IMG/VR virus record: IMGVR_UViG_3300015242_000020
Coordinates: 1 to 64,000 of that record
Length of the DNA stretch: 64,000 bases
Reading direction: 5' to 3' (one strand)
DNA from: a virus
Position 1 is the first letter of the stretch; each line of letters begins with the position of its first letter. The translations under genes were made by a program, and so were the position numbers. The notes below the pieces were generated by a model. That model searched no databases, was not told where the DNA came from, and worked only from the letters and a program-made list of their open reading frames with translations. Shown here piece after piece: positions 50,966 through 57,113 of the stretch.

Positions 50966-50993
50966 GAGGGGCTCCTAGTGGTCGGAGATTCTT

Positions 50994-51003
50994 CTACCTC
51001 TTC
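50994..51003 (-). promoter_or_regulatory. GAAGAGGTAG boundary motif
   Basis: Core GAAGAGGTAG 29 bases upstream of the start at 50965; flanking 40-45 bases resemble those at 34750. Confidence 0.4.
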
Positions 51004-51040
51004 AACGAGCACCCGAGAGAGAGGGAACAGGGCAGGGCAG

Positions 51041-51081
51041 CACACAGCCCCGGTGAGGAGCTGAGTCACCGGGGCTGTGTG
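51041..51081. terminator. 16-bp perfect hairpin
   Basis: 51041-51056 pairs with 51066-51081 over 16 bp around a nine-base loop. It directly follows the leftward gene ending at 51090. No U-run, but the stem is very strong. Confidence 0.55.
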
Positions 51082-51089
51082 GTCGTGGG

Positions 51090-51536
51090 TCAGACGGTCG
51101 GCTGGTCGGTGCTTCCGCCGTCGGTCAGAGTGGATCCATCGGTCGGAGCACCACCGTCGGCCGGCGGGGCGGTCACGACCGGGTCGGAGGTGCTGATGCT
51201 GGCCACGGTGGCATCCATCTGCGCTACCGCTGCATCGAGCTTGGCCTGATCTTCGGGGGAAACCTGACCGATCGCAGCCTTCAGGGCTGCATAGTCGGCT
51301 TCCAGGCGCGTAACGCCGTCAGCGAGGGTCTGGCTGACTGCTACGAGGTCGTCAAAGCTGGACACGAAGTGCTCCATTCGTTGGTCGGCGGCATCAAGGC
51401 GCCGATGAATTGCCTTGAGTTCTTCCCGGATCGCTTCCAGCAGCCAGTCGAAGACCAGCCCCTGGTGGCGAACGATCCTGCCCACCCACTCCGGCTGCCC
51501 GGGATGGCTGTTCCACATCGGGCGCTGTGGGCTCAC
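51090..51536 (-). CDS. Coiled-coil protein with Thr/Asp/Gly-rich tail
   Basis: A 148-residue protein. The central region (REELKAIHRRLDAADQRMEHFVSSFDDLVAVSQTLADGVTRLEADYAALKAAIGQ) is a long coiled coil, typical of small phage structural or accessory proteins; the C terminus is low-complexity. I chose GTG 51536, which has GGGGGA upstream. Function unknown. Confidence 0.6.
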   Translation of the reverse strand: MSPQRPMWNSHPGQPEWVGRIVRHQGLVFDWLLEAIREELKAIHRRLDAADQRMEHFVSSFDDLVAVSQTLADGVTRLEADYAALKAAIGQVSPEDQAKLDAAVAQMDATVASISTSDPVVTAPPADGGAPTDGSTLTDGGSTDQPTV

Positions 51537-51706
51537 AGATGCTCCCCCGCACACGTCAGGAATCTTTCCGGATAGACCGCTCAGCCGTGGCCCTCGATGG
51601 GTGCTCGTGCATCGCGGCGGACGAGGGGATGCTAGCCGAGAAACCTTTGAGCGAATAGGGGCACGCCGGAGGACAGCCGATCCGGAATTATTGCCGGAAT
51701 AGTTGC

Positions 51707-51943
51707 TCAGTCCAGCCAGTGCAATTCGGTGTCGTCGTCATCGATATCGATCGGCACCCGGAGCACGGACCGGACGGCGTCCAGGCGTTGGACAGCTCGG
51801 ATGGCCTGGAGGATCTCGATCGGGGAGTGCTTCAGGTCCAGGTGGATGGCCACCGCCGTATCGGCCTCCTCCACCGGTGCCGCGCTGAGATAGACCCAGG
51901 GGCAGATCGGGCAGGGATAGGACGTCAGAGTGTCCGTCGGCAT
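51707..51943 (-). CDS. Small hypothetical protein
   Basis: A 78-residue protein with a CPICPW motif and a helical middle (LDLKHSPIEILQAIRAVQRLDAVRS). Its ATG start lies within a dyad I site, and AAGGAG precedes it, so repressor binding could control it. Function unknown. Confidence 0.65.
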   Translation of the reverse strand: MPTDTLTSYPCPICPWVYLSAAPVEEADTAVAIHLDLKHSPIEILQAIRAVQRLDAVRSVLRVPIDIDDDDTELHWLD

Positions 51944-51952
51944 AGAACTATC
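51941..51952. promoter_or_regulatory. Dyad I site on a start codon
   Basis: Leftward reading GATAGTTCTATG with ATG as the start of the gene at 51943. Confidence 0.5.
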
Positions 51953-51966
51953 TCCTTCAGAGAGCA

Positions 51967-51993
51967 CAAAACCCCGGCACGTAAGATGCCAGG
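51967..51993 (-). terminator. Intrinsic terminator of the 52112 gene
   Basis: Read leftward: CCCTGGCA, loop of seven, TGCCGGGG, then TTTTGT. One mismatch in the stem. It ends the transcript of the two genes upstream, so the gene at 51943 probably has its own promoter near the dyad. Confidence 0.6.
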
Positions 51994-52076
51994 GCTCGCG
52001 CAACGGGGGTTGGACTCTCAACTCAGGTTGGTCAGCGGCCTCACCTTTCCCTCCACTCTTGTCTGAAGAGTAGAGC

Positions 52077-52088
52077 CAAGGATCTTTG
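52077..52088. promoter_or_regulatory. Dyad II site CAAGGATCTTTG
   Basis: Between the genes ending at 52112 and starting at 51943. Confidence 0.45.
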
Positions 52089-52111
52089 GAACGCAAGCAG
52101 ACATGCCGGAT

Positions 52112-52378
52112 TTATGTCTCGGCCAGTCGATACATCGCCGCGTCCAGCAGCACCTTGGCCTCCGAGGGGCTGTCGCAGTGCATCAGCTCGGCACACACCT
52201 GGCTCTGCAGACTCGCGGGGAAGGCCTCCAGGTGAAAGTGCTCGCCGTGGTTGTCCGCCGGCCACCAGATGAGCTGGATGACCTCACCGGACCGGCGCCG
52301 GACGACCATCACCAGGTCCCCGACCCCGACCTTGCTGATGCTGGAGGCGCGCTGAGCGAGTCGCTGCCGGAGCTTCAC
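52112..52378 (-). CDS. Small hypothetical protein
   Basis: An 88-residue protein starting at GTG overlapping the upstream stop. Basic N-terminal helix, then beta region (VGDLVMVVRRRSGEVIQLIWWPADNHGE). Function unknown. Confidence 0.65.
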   Translation of the reverse strand: MKLRQRLAQRASSISKVGVGDLVMVVRRRSGEVIQLIWWPADNHGEHFHLEAFPASLQSQVCAELMHCDSPSEAKVLLDAAMYRLAET

Positions 52379-52680
52379 GACTCGACCCCCTCTGTGGCCT
52401 CGCCGGCCTCCACCTGAACCACACCGCGCTCGATCGAGGCTTTGGGGTCCTCATCTACCTCATCGTCTGGTCCACCGGCCACGGCCAACACAGCCCCGCG
52501 CACGCAGCCCTTCTTGCAGGCGAACCACTCGCCGCCGATGCCACCGCGCTCGTTGATCAGGCTGGCAGTGCCGTGGTAGCCCCAGGGCACCGCCTCGTCG
52601 TATTCCGGGTCGTGCAGGACCACCCGGCCGCAGGCGGGGTTGTCGCAGGTGTACTGGTCGACCTTGATCTCGGTCTTCAT
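52375..52680 (-). CDS. Zinc-ribbon-like small protein
   Basis: A 101-residue protein with YTCDNPACGRVVL and FACKKGCVRGAV, a C-x4-C plus C-x3-C arrangement suited to one zinc ion, and an acidic C terminus. Translationally coupled to the next gene. Function unknown. Confidence 0.65.
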   Translation of the reverse strand: MKTEIKVDQYTCDNPACGRVVLHDPEYDEAVPWGYHGTASLINERGGIGGEWFACKKGCVRGAVLAVAGGPDDEVDEDPKASIERGVVQVEAGEATEGVES

Positions 52681-52736
52681 CAGGGCATCCTTTGTCTCAG
52701 AGGTCGAGGGAGAAGCATAGAGCGCAGAGGCAAGAC

Positions 52737-52767
52737 CGCCGGGGTAGTCCAGCGCCCCGGCGGTCGC
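52737..52767. terminator. 11-bp hairpin downstream of the tiny WDG-like gene
   Basis: ACCGCCGGGG-type arm pairs with CCCCGGCGGT across about ten bases. It follows the stop at 52773 in leftward direction, so it may end that transcript. No U-run. Confidence 0.45.
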
Positions 52768-52772
52768 CGTGC

Positions 52773-52856
52773 TTAGACCGTCCAGGTCAGGCCGTCACGT
52801 TTGGCCCATGTCGCGCCATCGCGCAACCAAGACGTACCTCTCGTATTTTTCACCAT
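52773..52856 (-). CDS. Very small protein with W-D-G-like repeats
   Basis: A 27-residue protein, MVKNTRGTSWLRDGATWAKR followed by DGLTWTV. The ATG at 52856 has a strong GGGAGGT ribosome site. A longer in-frame start exists at 52889 (38 residues) but lacks a ribosome site. The W-x-x-DG-x-x-W pattern echoes the W-D-G repeats at the end of the 18-residue-repeat protein (38709-40169). Too short for automatic gene finding. Could be a small virion or binding module. Confidence 0.5.
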   Translation of the reverse strand: MVKNTRGTSWLRDGATWAKRDGLTWTV

Positions 52857-52974
52857 TACCTTCACCTCCCGGACCGTGATCGGAGGCATGTCACGCTCAG
52901 CCGGATTCGTCGGCGATGAGCCAGGTAACTGCCAGGGACCCCTCAATCACACTGAGTGGGGGATGATCTGATGT

Positions 52975-52986
52975 TAAGGATTCTTG
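52975..52986. promoter_or_regulatory. Dyad II site TAAGGATTCTTG
   Basis: Upstream of the small gene at 52856. Apart from this, 52890-53191 shows no convincing gene. Confidence 0.45.
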
Positions 52987-53191
52987 GAACCCATGTCAAG
53001 CAAAGGCCGGCGACCCTTTAGGACTGCCGGCCGGGGGGAAGATGTCGCAGGAGGGCTACACGGTTTACCGCAGCCCTCGGACTGTCCGGATGCGCTGTCC
53101 GGCCTTACCGAGTGGCTCGCTCTGCCGCTAGCCGGATTCGTGGTGCACCACTACTACCGACGCGCCTCGCTGAGACTGGCGCCCTCCCGCG

Positions 53192-53264
53192 CTTCCCCAC
53201 CAGGACTCGAACCTGGAACCGTCGCCTTAACAGGGCGCTGCGCTGCCAGTTGCGCTATAGGGAA
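53192..53264 (-). tRNA. tRNA-Asn (GTT)
   Basis: Acceptor TTCCCTA pairs with TGGGGAA; anticodon stem GCGCC/GGCGA (one mismatch) encloses CTGTTAA; T arm CAGG-TTCGAGT-CCTG. Discriminator G; no encoded CCA. Confidence 0.85.
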
Positions 53265-53272
53265 TTGGGTTT

Positions 53273-53304
53273 GAGAGGGGGCCCAGTTACCCGGGCCCCC
53301 TCTC
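53273..53304. other. 12-bp hairpin between tRNA-Asn and tRNA-Met
   Basis: GAGAGGGGGCCC at 53273-53284 pairs with GGGCCCCCTCTC at 53293-53304 around an eight-base loop. It fills the gap between the two tRNA genes. Confidence 0.6.
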
Positions 53305-53308
53305 ACCG

Positions 53309-53383
53309 TAGCGGGTGAAGGATTTGAACCTTCGACCTTTGGGATATGAGCCCAACGAGCTGACCGAGCTGCTCTAACCCGCC
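53309..53383 (-). tRNA. tRNA-Met (CAT)
   Basis: Acceptor GGCGGGT/ACCCGCT; anticodon stem TTGGG/CCCAA with loop CTCATAT; T arm GAAGG-TTCAAAT-CCTTC. The three G-C pairs next to the loop are as in initiator tRNAs, but the acceptor lacks the 1-72 mismatch (it has G-U). Elongator, initiator or Ile(CAU) cannot be decided. Confidence 0.85.
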
Positions 53384-53402
53384 ATGTCCTTGCATCGTAC
53401 AG

Positions 53403-53478
53403 TCCGGGGAGCAGGATTTGAACCTGCGCATCGCCTGTTTATAAGACAGGAGCCTTACCCCGACTTGGCCATCCCCGG
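53403..53478 (-). tRNA. tRNA-Ile (TAT)
   Basis: Acceptor CCGGGGA/TCCCCGG; stem CCTGT/ACAGG with loop CTTATAA, anticodon TAT reading ATA codons, which are rare in high-GC hosts. T arm GCAGG-TTCAAAT-CCTGC. Discriminator A. Confidence 0.85.
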
Positions 53479-53490
53479 CAGGGATGATCG

Positions 53491-53565
53491 TCCCGGAGGC
53501 TGGATTTGAACCAGCGACACCATCCGTATCAGGGATGCGCTCTACCCAAGCTGAGCTACTCCGGA
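53491..53565 (-). tRNA. tRNA-Ile (GAT)
   Basis: Acceptor TCCGGAG/CTCCGGG; stem CATCC/GGATG with loop CTGATAC; T arm GCTGG-TTCAAAT-CCAGC. Confidence 0.85.
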
Positions 53566-53568
53566 TCG

Positions 53569-53631
53569 GCTCCGGGAGAGTCATCCTCCCGAAGGTCATG
53601 CTCTAAGGCCCCTTACCCGGATGACCGGAGC
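53569..53631 (-). ncRNA. Stem-closed spacer RNA between tRNA-Ile(GAT) and tRNA-Val
   Basis: GCTCCGG (53569-53575) pairs with CCGGAGC (53625-53631); a GGGAG/CTCCC hairpin lies inside. It occupies most of the gap between two tRNAs. Confidence 0.35.
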
Positions 53632-53649
53632 TGCAGCGCAGGGCACTTG

Positions 53650-53722
53650 TCGACGTGGCGTGACTCGAACACGCATACCTGCTGGGTGTAAACCAGTTGC
53701 TCGCCAGTTGAGCTACACGTCG
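53650..53722 (-). tRNA. tRNA-Val (TAC)
   Basis: Acceptor CGACGTG/CACGTCG; anticodon loop TTTACAC with stem ACTGG/CCAGC (27-43 mismatch); T arm GCGTG-TTCGAGT-CACGC. Confidence 0.85.
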
Positions 53723-53730
53723 CTGGCATC

Positions 53731-53807
53731 GGGCCAACGCCACTGCTGGCAAGCAGTGCCCCGGGGAAAGGAAGGGGGATGCCGCCCCAGACCTCCGCGT
53801 TGGACCC
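53731..53807 (-). ncRNA. Stem-closed spacer RNA between tRNA-Val and tRNA-Phe
   Basis: GGG plus CCAACGC (53731-53740) pairs with GCGTTGG, a one-base bulge and CCC (53797-53807), a 10-bp closing stem. Inside is CACTGC/GCAGTG (53741-53758). The element is tRNA-sized and sits within nine bases of both tRNAs. Confidence 0.45.
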
Positions 53808-53813
53808 TCCGCG

Positions 53814-53888
53814 CCGACCCCCTCGGCATCGAACCGAGAACCCCCGGTACTTCACACCGGTGCTACTACCCGACTGAGCTTGAGGCCG
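53814..53888 (-). tRNA. tRNA-Phe (GAA)
   Basis: Acceptor CGGCCTC/GGGGTCG (two G-U pairs); stem CCGGT/ACCGG with loop GTGAAGT; T arm CTCGG-TTCGATG-CCGAG. Discriminator reads as G, unusual for Phe. Confidence 0.75.
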
Positions 53889-54000
53889 TTGCCCTCGGCC
53901 TTCTCGCAGAGAGTTGGCCGAGGTCGTGCTAGTCCCTTCACCGGCTGACAGTTGAGGCTCGTGGTGAGCCCGGATGCCAGTCCGTCCTGCGACGGGTCTG

Positions 54001-54012
54001 CAAGAAACCTTA
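54001..54012. promoter_or_regulatory. Dyad II site CAAGAAACCTTA
   Basis: Weaker copy in the gap between tRNA-Phe and tRNA-Gly. The gap also holds hairpins GACGAC/GTCGTC (54013-54030), CGCAA/TTGCG (54032-54044) and an 8-bp stem at 53893-53923. Confidence 0.4.
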
Positions 54013-54044
54013 GACGACCGAGTAGTCGTCGCGCAAGTCTTGCG

Positions 54045-54117
54045 AGCAGGTGACGGGATTCGAACCCGCAACAGCGACCTTGGAAGGGTCGTACACGTCC
54101 AGTTGTGATTCACCTGC
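54045..54117 (-). tRNA. tRNA-Gly (TCC)
   Basis: Acceptor GCAGGTG/CACCTGC; stem CGACC/GGTCG with loop CTTCCAA; T arm GCGGG-TTCGAAT-CCCGT. Confidence 0.85.
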
Positions 54118-54120
54118 ATG

Positions 54121-54242
54121 GAGTACGCCCCTGGCTATCCTCGCGAGATGGACGTCAGCGGAGACTGAAAAGCCTAGTAAACACCGGAATCTCTCCGGCT
54201 TACTCTTCGGGCCCCGTACGGCCATAGCCAGGGACGTACCTC
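54121..54242 (-). ncRNA. Stem-closed structured RNA between tRNA-Gly and tRNA-His
   Basis: About 120 nt closed by a 16-bp stem: 54123-54138 with 54224-54239. The single non-Watson-Crick position is a G-U pair in the leftward transcript but an A-C mismatch in the other, which fits a leftward RNA. Inner hairpins include a GTAA-CCGG/CCGG-TTAC stem (54177-54202). The element sits 1-3 bases from the flanking tRNAs. No reading frame or T-loop motif was found. I know no matching RNA family. Confidence 0.55.
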
Positions 54243-54243
54243 G

Positions 54244-54316
54244 GGTGACGGACGGGGCTCGAACCCGCAGCCTCCGGATTCACAATCCGGCGTCCTACCA
54301 ATCGGACTTCCGTCAC
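54244..54316 (-). tRNA. tRNA-His (GTG)
   Basis: Acceptor GTGACGG/CCGTCAC; stem CCGGA/TCCGG with loop TTGTGAA; T arm GCGGG-TTCGAGC-CCCGT; discriminator C, as required for His. Confidence 0.9.
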
Positions 54317-54318
54317 AG

Positions 54319-54391
54319 CACGAGCGCGAGGAGTCGAACCTCGATTATCCGGTTTTGGAGACCGGTGTGTTCCCAGTTACACCACGCCCGC
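54319..54391 (-). tRNA. tRNA-Trp (CCA)
   Basis: Acceptor GCGGGCG/CGCTCGT; stem CCGGT/ACCGG with loop CTCCAAA; T arm CGAGG-TTCGACT-CCTCG; discriminator G. Confidence 0.85.
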
Positions 54392-54513
54392 AGAGATACC
54401 TCGGGGATGGTGTCGATGCCATCGGTTCATCATGCGGGCGCTCCTCTCTTAGGATCGTGCTGTGCGGTTCCAGGAACCCACCGTAGCAGCAGAATCCCTG
54501 GAGCCGCCAGCGT

Positions 54514-55011
54514 TTAGTTGCCCTTCCATCGCTGTCCATGGACGATCCTGTGAATTTGCGGTCGACCAACACCAAATCGATCCGAGAGATCGCACTGGCG
54601 TTGACCATCAGCGAACAGACTGCGGATCTCGACCACCTGATTCCACGTGAGCTTGGCCTCATGATGTTGTTCGCCAGGACGACCGCGTTTCCGATCGCGA
54701 CCACGCTCGATCATGTCTCGGATATTGTCCGCCTGCGTTCCTCCGAGCCAATGAGCGGGATTCTGGCACGGAGGCACGTCACAAGTGTGACGCACTACCC
54801 GAGGAGGCATCATGTCGTACTCCAGTAGCCATCCTGCTCGGTGCGCGGTCCAGATCAAGTGCTTGCCTGTGTCGTCGTTGCCGACATAGATCGAGCCGTG
54901 GCCGAATGGGTGCGTGGCCGCCGTCCATAACCAGCAATCATCAGGACCACGGCGCACGTACTTCTCTTCGTACCTTTCTCGCAATGTGAGGCTGACTTGC
55001 ACCCTATGCAC
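54514..55011 (-). CDS. HNH endonuclease (homing-type)
   Basis: A 165-residue protein. VVRHTCDVPPCQNPAHWLGGTQADNIRDMIERGR is a typical HNH_3 zinc/catalytic region, preceded by the WTAHRAGWLLEYD strand-helix and followed by a helix-turn-helix DNA-binding tail (VVEIRSLFADGQRQCDLSDRFGVGRPQIHRIVHG). Such free-standing homing nucleases insert among conserved genes, here between RtcB and the tRNAs. The start is a GTG at 55011 overlapping the RtcB stop by eight bases. Expressed on the same leftward transcript. Confidence 0.85.
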   Translation of the reverse strand: MHRVQVSLTLRERYEEKYVRRGPDDCWLWTAATHPFGHGSIYVGNDDTGKHLIWTAHRAGWLLEYDMMPPRVVRHTCDVPPCQNPAHWLGGTQADNIRDMIERGRDRKRGRPGEQHHEAKLTWNQVVEIRSLFADGQRQCDLSDRFGVGRPQIHRIVHGQRWKGN

Positions 55012-56194
55012 CCTTTACGTTCAGAAATTGCCGCAGCTCGTGCCGGATCTCGACCATGTCCGCCGCATCCGCCATCACGGTGTCGATCGGCTTGTACGCG
55101 TCCGGGTGCTCATCCAGGAATGCATCGGACTCACCCCAGACCACGCCGGCCGCCGCCATCTTGGCGTTCAGGTCCTCCCGGGTAAACAGCGACTTGGCCG
55201 CCGACCGGGAGTGTGCCCGACCAGCACCATGTGGAGCGGAGTTCAGCGAGTCGCTGTTGCCCTTACCGATGACCACGTAGCTCCTGGTACCCATCGAGCC
55301 CGGAATGAGCCCAGCGACGCCCTCAGCCGCGTTGATGGCGCCCTTGCGGGATACCCACACCGGCTTGCCGCCCCAGACCTCGGCCACGGTGTAGTTGTGG
55401 TGGCAGGAGATCTCCTCCAGTCGCTGCACCGACTTGCCCGAGTCGGTCCAGACGCCCAGGCAGTCCAGCACCCGGTCCATCATCTCGGCTCGGTTCAGCC
55501 GCGCCCACAGCTGCGCCCAGTTCAGCGCCTCCATGTACCGGACGAACCCCGGTGTGCCCTCCTCCAGGTAGGCCAGGTCCTTGTTCGGCAGCGGAGTCTT
55601 GTCGTGCTCGCACTGGGCCTTGGCGATCTTGATGTGCTGCTGGGCCAGTTTGTTGCCCACGCCTCGGGATCCGGAGTGCAGGAAGGCCCAGACCCGGTCC
55701 TCTTCGTCGTAGGACAGCTCGATGAAGTGGTTTCCGGAGCCCAGCGAGCCCAGCTGTGCTCGCCAGTCCACGCCGGTGTTGTCTGCCTGCTCGACACTCC
55801 AGGTCAGCTCCAGCTCGAAAATCCGGCGCTTGGCCGTGGTCGAAATGGTCTGGTTGCGGGCGCCGGCCGAGAGCGGTACCGCCGAGGCGATCGAGCGATG
55901 CAGGTCCCGCAGGCTCTTCCCGTCCTGCACCAGATAATCAATGGTTGTCTTGGTGTACGGGGTGAGCACTGCATCCATTCCGCAGCCAATATCCACTCCG
56001 ACCGCCGAGGGCATGATCGCCTGGTAGGTAGGAATGACCGAGCCGACCGTGGCGCCCAGGCCGAGATGGGCATCCGGCATCAATGCCAGGTGCGGATGGA
56101 TGAACGGCATGCTGGCGGTCTCATACGCCTGAGCCAGGGTCTTGGGATCCAGGATCGATGCGTAGTTGACCAGCTTGTCGGTGAGGCGCTCCAC
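55004..56194 (-). CDS. rtcB: RtcB-type RNA ligase
   Basis: A 396-residue protein with all RtcB motifs: PDAHLG near 40, VGVDIGCGM with Asp68 and Cys71, GSGNHF with His156, HSGSRG with His173, CHHNY with His265/266, and SAPHGAGR with His322, the GMP-accepting His. RtcB joins 2',3'-cyclic phosphate and 5'-OH RNA ends in a GTP- and Mn-dependent reaction; such ends arise when anticodon nucleases cut tRNAs. Its location inside the tRNA array is strong context for tRNA repair. A dyad I site lies 27 bases upstream of the ATG. Full length for the compact form. Confidence 0.93.
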   Translation of the reverse strand: MERLTDKLVNYASILDPKTLAQAYETASMPFIHPHLALMPDAHLGLGATVGSVIPTYQAIMPSAVGVDIGCGMDAVLTPYTKTTIDYLVQDGKSLRDLHRSIASAVPLSAGARNQTISTTAKRRIFELELTWSVEQADNTGVDWRAQLGSLGSGNHFIELSYDEEDRVWAFLHSGSRGVGNKLAQQHIKIAKAQCEHDKTPLPNKDLAYLEEGTPGFVRYMEALNWAQLWARLNRAEMMDRVLDCLGVWTDSGKSVQRLEEISCHHNYTVAEVWGGKPVWVSRKGAINAAEGVAGLIPGSMGTRSYVVIGKGNSDSLNSAPHGAGRAHSRSAAKSLFTREDLNAKMAAAGVVWGESDAFLDEHPDAYKPIDTVMADAADMVEIRHELRQFLNVKGA

Positions 56195-56220
56195 GGTGGG
56201 ACTCCTTGGGGTCGTCAGGG

Positions 56221-56232
56221 GATATTTCTATC
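56221..56232. promoter_or_regulatory. Dyad I site GATATTTCTATC
   Basis: 27 bases upstream of the RtcB start codon and 6 bases from the 3' end of tRNA-Ser(GGA). Confidence 0.55.
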
Positions 56233-56237
56233 TTGCG

Positions 56238-56322
56238 CGGAGAGCGAAGGATTCGCACCCTCGTCGGGTTACCCCGAGCCTCCGGATTCCAACCGGGCAC
56301 ATTGCTGCTCTGTCAGCTCTCC
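56238..56322 (-). tRNA. tRNA-Ser (GGA)
   Basis: Class II tRNA of 85 nt. Acceptor GGAGAGC/GCTCTCC; stem CCCGG/CCGGA (outer mismatch) with loop TTGGAAT; long variable arm; T loop TGCGAAT; discriminator G. Confidence 0.8.
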
Positions 56323-56326
56323 ATGG

Positions 56327-56412
56327 CGGAAGATGCACGACTTGAACGTGCGCCGGGTCTCCCCGGGCCTCGGTTTAGCAAACCGGCGCCTTGCCAACTC
56401 AGCCAATCTTCC
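56327..56412 (-). tRNA. tRNA-Ser (GCT)
   Basis: Class II. Acceptor GGAAGAT/ATCTTCC; loop TTGCTAA; variable arm CCCGGGGAGACCCGG-like; T arm GCACG-TTCAAGT-CGTGC; discriminator G. Confidence 0.85.
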
Positions 56413-56422
56413 ATGATCATCG

Positions 56423-56507
56423 AAGAGGGTAACGGAGTCGAACCGTCGGGACGCACTGCCCGGTCTGGGTTTCGAAGCCAGTCGCCTACCACTAAGCACT
56501 ACCCTCC
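56423..56507 (-). tRNA. tRNA-Ser (CGA)
   Basis: Class II. Acceptor GGAGGGT/ACCCTCT; loop TTCGAAA; anticodon stem CTGGC/CCCAG with a C-C mismatch at 31-39; T arm GACGG-TTCGACT-CCGTT; discriminator T rather than the usual G. Confidence 0.7.
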
Positions 56508-56517
56508 ATACATTGCG

Positions 56518-56590
56518 CATCTCCGCCTGGATTCGAACCAAGACTGTCCGCGTCCAAAGCGCGGCGGGCTGCCGATTACCCCACGGAGAT
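56518..56590 (-). tRNA. tRNA-Gln (TTG)
   Basis: Acceptor ATCTCCG/CGGAGAT; stem CCGCG/CGCGG with loop CTTTGGA; T arm CTTGG-TTCGAAT-CCAGG; discriminator G. Confidence 0.85.
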
Positions 56591-56601
56591 TTACTGACGA
56601 G

Positions 56602-56673
56602 CACCGGTATCTGGACTCGAACCAAAACGACCTGGCTCAGAACCAGGCAGGCTGCCAATTACCTCATACCGAT
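56602..56673 (-). tRNA. tRNA-Gln (CTG)
   Basis: Acceptor ATCGGTA/TACCGGT; stem CCTGG/CCAGG with loop TTCTGAG; T arm TTTGG-TTCGAGT-CCAGA; discriminator G. Confidence 0.85.
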
Positions 56674-56682
56674 CTGACCTCG

Positions 56683-56755
56683 CGCGCTGCACCCGATTCG
56701 AACAGGTGACCCCTGCCTTCGGAGGGCAGTGCTCTATCCACTGAGCTAGCAGCGC
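56683..56755 (-). tRNA. tRNA-Arg (CCG)
   Basis: Acceptor GCGCTGC/GCAGCGC; stem CTGCC/GGCAG with loop CTCCGAA; T arm ACCTG-TTCGAAT-CGGGT. Confidence 0.85.
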
Positions 56756-56759
56756 TTGG

Positions 56760-56833
56760 TTTCCCAGAGAGGATTCGAACCTCCGACTTCTGCATCCGTA
56801 GTGCAGCGCTCTAATCCACTGAGCTACTGGGAA
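56760..56833 (-). tRNA. tRNA-Arg (ACG)
   Basis: Acceptor TTCCCAG/CTGGGAA; stem CTGCA/TGCAG with loop CTACGGA; T arm GGAGG-TTCGAAT-CCTCT. The A34 is probably deaminated to inosine. Confidence 0.85.
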
Positions 56834-56837
56834 ATGG

Positions 56838-56910
56838 TGCCTCCGACAGGATTCGAACCTGCATACCATCGGGGTAGGGGCCCGGCGCTCATCCGTTGAG
56901 CTACGAAGGC
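56838..56910 (-). tRNA. tRNA-Arg (CCT) with C33
   Basis: Acceptor GCCTTCG/CGGAGGC; stem CCGGG/CCCGA with loop CCCCTAC, so position 33 is C instead of the near-universal U. T arm GCAGG-TTCGAAT-CCTGT. Anticodon assigned by stem alignment. Confidence 0.65.
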
Positions 56911-56913
56911 TTG

Positions 56914-56945
56914 GCTCCCATGGACTTATTTGTGAGCCTGGGAGC
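56914..56945 (-). ncRNA. Hairpin spacer between tRNA-Arg(CCT) and tRNA-Asp
   Basis: GCTCCCA (56914-56920) pairs with TGGGAGC (56939-56945), followed by a CTTCGAAG palindrome. Part of an 83-base gap with no gene. Confidence 0.35.
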
Positions 56946-56993
56946 TTCGAAGCCACAGAATGAGACGGTGATCAGGCGCCCCTATCTATGCTG

Positions 56994-57065
56994 CGATCCT
57001 GACGGGAATTGAACCCGCACAATCCACCGTGACAGGGTGGCGCTCTACCGTTAAGCCACAGGATC
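56994..57065 (-). tRNA. tRNA-Asp (GTC)
   Basis: Acceptor GATCCTG/CAGGATC; stem CCACC/GGTGG with loop CTGTCAC; T arm GCGGG-TTCAATT-CCCGT; discriminator G. Confidence 0.85.
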
Positions 57066-57072
57066 TTAGTGT

Positions 57073-57109
57073 CCTTCCGAGAAAGCCCGTACATGGAGAA
57101 CTCGGAAGG
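57073..57109 (-). ncRNA. 9-bp stem-closed spacer between tRNA-Asp and tRNA-Lys(CTT)
   Basis: CCTTCCGAG (57073-57081) pairs with CTCGGAAGG (57101-57109), filling almost the whole gap (57066-57113). Confidence 0.45.
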
Positions 57110-57113
57110 AACG

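Noticed and set aside
53018-53190. Possible extra tRNA at the end of the array
   Set aside because: No T-loop motif with paired arms or acceptor stem could be found on either strand.
54997-56416. 500-codon + strand frame opposite rtcB
   Set aside because: rtcB carries every catalytic motif in the other strand; the + frame has no ribosome site and crosses tRNA genes.
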